From contig CM082595.2 of assembly GCA_040954595.2 (NCBI GenBank), positions 1,612,001 to 1,676,000 on the forward strand: DNA of 64,000 bases, given 5' to 3'. Shown here one piece after another: positions 58,596 through 64,000 of the stretch. Positions within the stretch are counted from its first letter, which is position 1. Every line of letters begins with the position of its first letter. The translations under genes were made by a program, and so were the position numbers. Below the pieces are notes generated by a model. It was not told the DNA's origin, ran no database searches, and saw only the letters and a list, made by a program, of their open reading frames with translations. This stretch comes from Balanoglossus misakiensis (taxonomy: Eukaryota > Hemichordata).

Positions 58596-61570
58596 CATCA
58601 TTGCCCTTGGGGTTCGGGATGTGGTCACGATGGCGTTGACTGGAAGCGTCGCTTTTGAGGGTAGGGATCAAGAACCTGAAGGACTTTGTCCGCAAATCAC
58701 GTCAAGCTGATAGATTGAGTAGAATATGCGAGTGGAAAATATATGACATAGTACACTCAAAGACAATGCCACTATATGAATGGTTAAACTTTATATATTT
58801 GATCACCTACGTTTGTTTTTATTGTAGAGATCGTTTAGAGGGAGAGTTTCGGTAAATGTTATTTCGCCATCAACCGTTATGCGTTGAACAATTGAGGGTT
58901 TATATGGAACGTCGAGATGGGGCGACACTTTTGCAATTGTTGCGGCATTTGCTGCCAACAGAAATCCTCGTTTGCCTATAAATTGTCGGGGCTGTGCGCT
59001 CCTTTCAATAGCAGTTATTTTTTTGTTTTGGCAGTGCGTTGTTTCGCTTGGAACTTATCAGCAAAATACTTCGACCTTGTTTCCGCCCACATACGTCTTA
59101 GCAGACTGGAACAAAAGTGCAGCTGTGCCGGGCAGCAATTGTGGAGATTCGTGAGGTCCGGATAGTCAGACGATTTTGAGCTTTTCTTCCGATAATTTTA
59201 TATCAAAACAGCAGACATACAATGTACAGAGTACACATTTATACGCATAGCCACTGTGACTGACTGATTCCGCGCAAAATCATCATAAACAGATACCGAC
59301 AGTAAAGAACATCATCACCGACAACACCAGTGCCAAACACCTAGGTCCCAGCATGCAATGGTAACCGAACTCTAACCTTGGCGGAGCTGACCACCTCATA
59401 AACATGGCGTCCTCCACAATCACGTCCACATAATTATTACGCAATGGTTAAAGCAAGGATCCAATCAGAATGACAAGGAAATCCCGCCACACACTTTTCA
59501 TGGGTCGTAAACATAATCTCCCGCCAGAATTAAACTGTCTCAGAAACTTCGTTTACAAAACGGAGGGGCAAAAATACCGAATGCTCAAAATTTAATCGTT
59601 GCCAAATGTCAACTTTGCGATAGCAAATTTCAAGGCTTTTTATAAGCTTACGAAATACATACGTGTTTGCGGATCTCAAATTTTTGATTGTTTAATTCAT
59701 AATAATTATCCTAAAAGTTGAATTTTCAATTGATATAAGTGTTTTTCAAAACACTAACAATCCCATGTGCGAATTATGAAATTGACTATGCTTTGTCTTC
59801 AATAGATAAGAAAATCAATGTTAAACACTTCACCTATGCCAATGAGAGTCGCCAGAACTCTGTATGTGACGTCAATCATATTAACCCTAGATCTGCTATA
59901 TATTCATGAAGTTAGGGGTTCAAAAGTTCAGTTACACTTGCACGAGATCAGGAGAGGTCGACCTTGCGTTGCGTCACTCAGCATCAATAATATATGCTGG
60001 TCAACTGCTCTTCCCAGTCACGTTCCACGCGAGCTTATGACCCCCTAAGCTAGTAAGAATTCTCACGACAGCGGAACACAATAGATTGTTATCTAAGCAT
60101 GGGCAAGCTAGAGGGTCCCACTGTAGGCTATATATGTAGGCTGATAGGACGAAACCCACCAGATTACTACAAAACCGAATCTTTAACGATACTGCAGGGA
60201 GTACAAAACTTGGAAAATATCTTGCTCGGGAATATACTTCATTCATATTGACCAGTAATTTTGAGTTCCTGGGATCTTATTAACCCTATTGGGAGAAAAA
60301 AATAACATCCTTCATCGTAAAACGGTGAGTAGTATTTCTTTAAGTTTAAGTCATTTCTACTCTAAGAAATAGTTTGTTAATTCTGTGTTTCAAGACGCGA
60401 CTGATGAAGAGGAAAATCTCTTGGATAACATCGTTGATATGGGAGTTGTTCTACGGCCCGGTGGTCGCTTTACTGGTTTCGCCGCCGCTGCGTGGAAGGG
60501 AAGGGCGATGACGCCTGTCTCTCGTATGCGAGCTTCCTGCAAAGTGCAAAGACCTCGACAACATCATCGCTTAGTCACACACGTACAACTTTTATGTTTA
60601 CGGTATCGTGTGTACTGTACACCGAGATTAACTAGCCCTGAAAAAAGGTTAGGCGAGTGAGAAAAAAAAAGAAGTGAAACTTGTGAAATATATTTCTCGC
60701 AGTTTTTATCGCGCAAACCCTCAAAAAAGTCGTGTCTCTATGGGGGTATAAATCTCTCTTTAAGATCGCTGATAATTCGACAAAATTAAGTACAAGATAT
60801 TTTTTTTCTTAGAAAGCGTACTGCATTGTGTGGACTGTTCTGTGATCGAGTCCAAGAATTATAAAACGAGTTTCACATCATGGGTTATAGGGTCTGCTAT
60901 CCGCGGCACTGAAGGCAGGTTGTGGAGGTCACTTCAAGTAAACCCGCGCCAATACCCTGTTTTGCAATTTCTCTCACAGTGTTTATTGATTCAACAAACC
61001 CAGTGTAAACGTGACCGAATTTCTACACCATTATGAACTGGCCTTCAACCTGCCATCGGACTTTTCCCCCTAACCATCATTGACAGAGGGCGCCCGCACA
61101 GTTTTCCCACGATCAACGTCAATCGACGCGGCAGCGCGCTTCCGCACCAACGCGGAAAACTTGGAAGAAACAAACACGTACAGGATGTCGCTTTCCGGTA
61201 ATAACAGTCGTCAATGCAACAATTAACTCTTTCTAACTGGCCCATTTCCCAAATGTGATTTCAGTTAACGTGTCAACATTTTGCCATCGAAAACAATATG
61301 CATGTTCATTCCAAGGATAACGGTTTCCGATAGATGTTCGCAACACTCGCTGTTGTTTAAATTAGCAATGACGTCGATGAAATATACATGTACATACATT
61401 TTAACTTAAAAACATTCTACATACTACCCTTTTTTCTAAATCACATGTATGTTTCAACTGTTTTCCTCGAATAGCCGAATTTTACAGTACGTGTACATCG
61501 GGCAAGCATTACTAGAAGACAGTTTGTGTATAATAGTTGTCCGTTTCCTCGCTTCTATATACGTCACATT
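58596..61570. other. Non-coding stretch, no gene recognised
   Basis: Rising CpG content towards the right. An open frame at 60,385-60,660 follows a possible acceptor (GTGTTTCAAG) but has no recognisable domain. A CRE lies at 59,867. Confidence 0.4.
59867..59874. promoter_or_regulatory. Perfect CRE (TGACGTCA)
   Basis: Fourth perfect copy. Confidence 0.35.
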
Positions 61571-61970
61571 CGGTCTTCTGTAGTTTCTCGGCTGTGCGTG
61601 TTAGCAGCCCAGAGAACTAGTATCTCTCGCTTTAATTGATTGGAGAGTGATTTGTGATTGGTGTGGCGTGTGGTCACGCACGCGTTTGGTTAATTGACGG
61701 CCGTCGTGTTTTCTTCGGTCTGGTAACAATCGCCGTTATGTAAGCTATGTCTGGCTTCGCTACTTCATTGTCTGCTCGGGGCCCGCTCGTTCACAGCGGA
61801 GACCGTCTGCGCGCACACACTTGTTGGATCCGTCTCGCACGCCTACTTCCAGACGATGCTGGCTTGAGAAGCAACGACTCTCGGAAAACAACCGATCCGG
61901 AAAATCGGTGAATCCGTCCTGTTTCTGCGCGTGAAAACCGGTGGGTGCAGAAAACTAGACCCGATCTCGG
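61571..61970 (+). other. Candidate 5' UTR exon of the nuclear receptor gene
   Basis: A CpG-rich segment ends in ATCTCGG followed by GTAAGTCAAA, a near-consensus donor at 61,971. The stretch has frequent stops and no long ORF, as expected of a 5' UTR. The 5' limit is a guess. The next strong acceptor downstream on the plus strand is at 63,696, 11 bp before the receptor's ATG. Splicing between them is inferred. Confidence 0.4.
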
Positions 61971-63696
61971 GTAAGTCAAACTTAACGCGGCGCTGAGCCG
62001 ACTTACATAGGCCCACACGGACGTCAGTCTGCCTGTAAATCAATTTTCTAGCTTTACATCATATTACGAGGAAACTGATATTTTATATGATTGTTTCGTT
62101 AACGCCTATTATTCTAAGTGGATAGCTGAATCTGACTCGAGACACAGTACCACGACATCTCACATTTACTATAAACACCGTTACAAACTTTTCGTGGCGA
62201 ATTTTGTCCTAGGACGATAGTGTTGGTAGAAGTTGGCGATACAATATCGTACATGAAACTAGCAAAAAAGTTACATTCTTTTGCATCGGGCTGAAAGTAA
62301 TGCACGGTTACAATTATGTTGTCTTATTTGGAGATTATATAAAGACTTTTCGTTGACTTCGCGGCCTATAGTGGTTTTAAAATGAACAGGTACCCTTAAA
62401 AGTTCGGTTCCGTTGTTTTTACCACACACGCGTCGTGTCGGAACTGTCAATACTTTCACGACCTTGGCGACAAAATTATGCAAATTCAAGTTCCAGACAG
62501 TATTACATAACTGTATCCCACGTCTGAGAGGAAAGCGAGGCATCCTTGCGTAAGTATTGCGCTGTCTCGCAGTTGAGTGCGCTTGGTGTTGTAACGTACA
62601 CGCACCCCACGTGTCTCGTCACTGGCAGGGAGGGAGGGAGGTTTGCGTCGGAACTTTTTAATAAAACGCGGCCTGTACCCGATATAACACCGCTACGAGA
62701 GCCCGCCTACCCCTGGCCAATTTTCACTGCGTAAAGGGAAAATCGTACCTACGACTGCGCCACAAAACTCGTCTGAGGGACGATGCGTGAAACAGAAGGA
62801 CATTTGCGTGTCGATTTCCGCTACAGGCGCTAAGAAATGTACAAGGTACCGATTGAGCCCCGCCCCGCTCTCTGGGATACCTCCCCTTGTCGTAAAATTG
62901 TCACGAAAAGAACTTCCCCCAAATACTTAAGTATATATCGGTAATTGCCGCATTATGTTAAAATTGAAGAAACCTCGACTGCAACTGTCGTATGCGTGAT
63001 AGACATCGCATTTATTGTGTACGCTAATCCCATGGCTAGACGGGAGTTGGGTAATCTATGCAACTGTCTGAAGTATCGCCAGCACTCGTGCGCTTTCCAA
63101 AACAACGTCTGAACGGTACGGCCACGCCCACTTAAATTAAGGAAAAATCCATTTTCATAGTCGCGGTGTATATACGTTCAACAAAAGAAAAGAAGTCAGA
63201 TCAGTTTTTTTCTCACTTCAGAAGTGCAGTATTCTTACTTTTGTTCGCGTTATATCACACAACCCACGTGTGTGTTATTATTGTCATATTTTCGGAGCCG
63301 TTTCTGCGACTGCGTACTCAGGACAATGTTATCACGTACAAGCTCTGCCATCAGGGACTGTTTCCATGGCGATGATGTCTCGGAAACAAAGACTAATTAG
63401 CGAGCGCGCCCACGAGAAGACGAGCACAATTGAAAGTGATAAAAATAACGCAACGGAGGTGTCGTTCTCGGAAGTGGGAGAAGGCAATTCTTGATGCGAG
63501 GTCGCTTGTGTAATGCCAAGAAGCTGACTGCGAAACTTTGCGGAGATTTTCCTGTTTTGGTTGCATACACGTGTACGTAGCCATTAATACAGCGTCCCTG
63601 GGAAAATTAAACTTCTTTGCTTTTGAATACCGTCCACGTGTATCTATATACAAAAGTATTATAAAATCGCGCTTGGTGTCTTTTTTTCCTTCTCAG
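61971..63696 (+). other. Probable intron or promoter DNA 5' of the nuclear receptor exon
   Basis: GC/CpG-richer than the left half of the window, with a GC box (CCCCGCCCC) near 62,858, CACGTG near 62,610 and TATATAAAG near 62,337. These could mark an alternative promoter. No C4 zinc-finger exon is visible. It ends in the acceptor TTTTTTTCCTTCTCAG. Confidence 0.45.
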
Positions 63697-64000
63697 AATT
63701 CAGAGAAATGTACACGGAGCGAGACGAGATGGATTGTAGTGGGGACAACGATGGTGCCTTTAAAGACAGTCTTCTCGGAAACCTTCTAGCAGACACGGCG
63801 ACAGGACACACACTCTCCGTCCCCTTGCCAGAAAGATCAAGGGACAAACACAACGTCACAGTGCGTCTCTCGGAGACTTGTTTGGACCAACTGAACTCGA
63901 AACTGGCGGTATGGCTCATACGCGCTGTCCAGTTCACCAAATCCTTGCCTGTTTTCTCGAAACTGAACACTCACGACCAACTTGTGCTTTTGAACTCATC
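63697..64000 (+). CDS. Nuclear receptor ligand-binding domain, N-terminal exon (NR0B- or NR1-like), runs off window
   Basis: The exon starts after acceptor TTCCTTCTCAG at 63,696. The likely start ATG is at 63,708 (G at -3), giving 97 complete codons to the window end. The nuclear-receptor LBD signature is clear: AVQFTKSLPVFSKLN followed by HDQLVLL (Phe76, Lys78, Leu80-Pro81, Phe83, Asp90-Gln91, Leu94-Leu95), which is helix 3 to helix 5. An LXXLL motif (LGNLL) sits at residues 23-27, and the segment before the LBD is acidic and short. No DNA-binding zinc fingers are found in this exon or upstream in the window. In NR0B receptors (DAX1, SHP) the DBD is absent, an LXXLL-like motif precedes the LBD, and they act as co-repressors of other receptors. 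Alternatively the ATG is internal and DBD exons lie further upstream, as in NR1-type receptors. LBD assignment is firm; subfamily is tentative. Confidence 0.85.

Noticed and set aside
60385-60660. Possible exon after GTGTTTCAAG
   Set aside because: Open frame with an acidic start but no domain, no strong polypyrimidine tract and no clear donor; kept only as a remark.
63659-63970. Minus-strand 103-codon ORF
   Set aside because: Antisense of the nuclear receptor exon; the plus strand carries the LBD signature.

Overview
This is a window of animal nuclear DNA, most likely from a marine invertebrate or other non-vertebrate bilaterian. The support is an intron-rich gene with GT/AG splice sites, a nuclear-receptor ligand-binding domain (a metazoan-only family), many short non-autonomous DNA transposons and a very large satellite array. 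The phylum cannot be fixed from the sequence alone.

Layout. Positions 1-11,345 are AT-rich non-coding DNA, probably intron or upstream DNA of the first gene. They hold a 201-bp TA-flanked MITE (1,173-1,373), a perfect 66-bp inverted repeat with an 8-nt loop (3,921-4,060) and an imperfect foldback (10,516-10,631). From 11,346 to 18,156 lie eight exons of a plus-strand gene, open at its 5' side. They give 1,398 residues with three PH domains, long Ser/Thr-rich acidic linkers and a C-terminal coiled coil: a scaffold/adaptor protein, tentatively AFAP1-like. Its introns carry a tetranucleotide repeat, a foldback element (14,769-14,944) and a 357-bp TTAA-bounded foldback MITE (16,569-16,925). Another TTAA-bounded element (18,751-19,171) lies just downstream.

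The dominant feature is a ~25.4-kb satellite array (19,903-45,289) built from an 87/88-bp monomer. It has two subfamilies (A and B) arranged A(+) B(-) / mixed / B(+) A(-), so the whole locus is a giant near-palindrome. It shows at least eleven orientation switches, higher-order repeats at several scales (175, 263, 704, 783, 870 and 1,480 bp), a ~2.9-kb duplication that includes an inversion junction, and degenerate older copies only at the two outer edges. A CTCF-like motif followed by a YY1-like motif sits about 40-65 bp outside the left edge. This array is the best candidate here for something undescribed.

From 45,290 to 63,696 the DNA is non-coding, richer in GC and CpG towards the right end. 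It contains a 33-bp inverted repeat, simple repeats (GA, G18, GTT, C12), an ~890-bp element with ~55-bp terminal inverted repeats (53,902-54,792), four perfect TGACGTCA (CRE) sites, a DR4 nuclear-receptor-type element and a probable 5' UTR exon ending in a strong splice donor at 61,970. At the right edge (63,697-64,000, plus strand) an exon begins a nuclear receptor. The visible protein starts with ATG, has an LXXLL motif and runs straight into the ligand-binding-domain signature with no zinc-finger DNA-binding domain seen upstream, an arrangement that recalls the NR0B (DAX1/SHP) type. The gene continues beyond the window.

The two genes have no evident functional link. The satellite separates them and may act as, or be flanked by, a chromatin boundary (inference).
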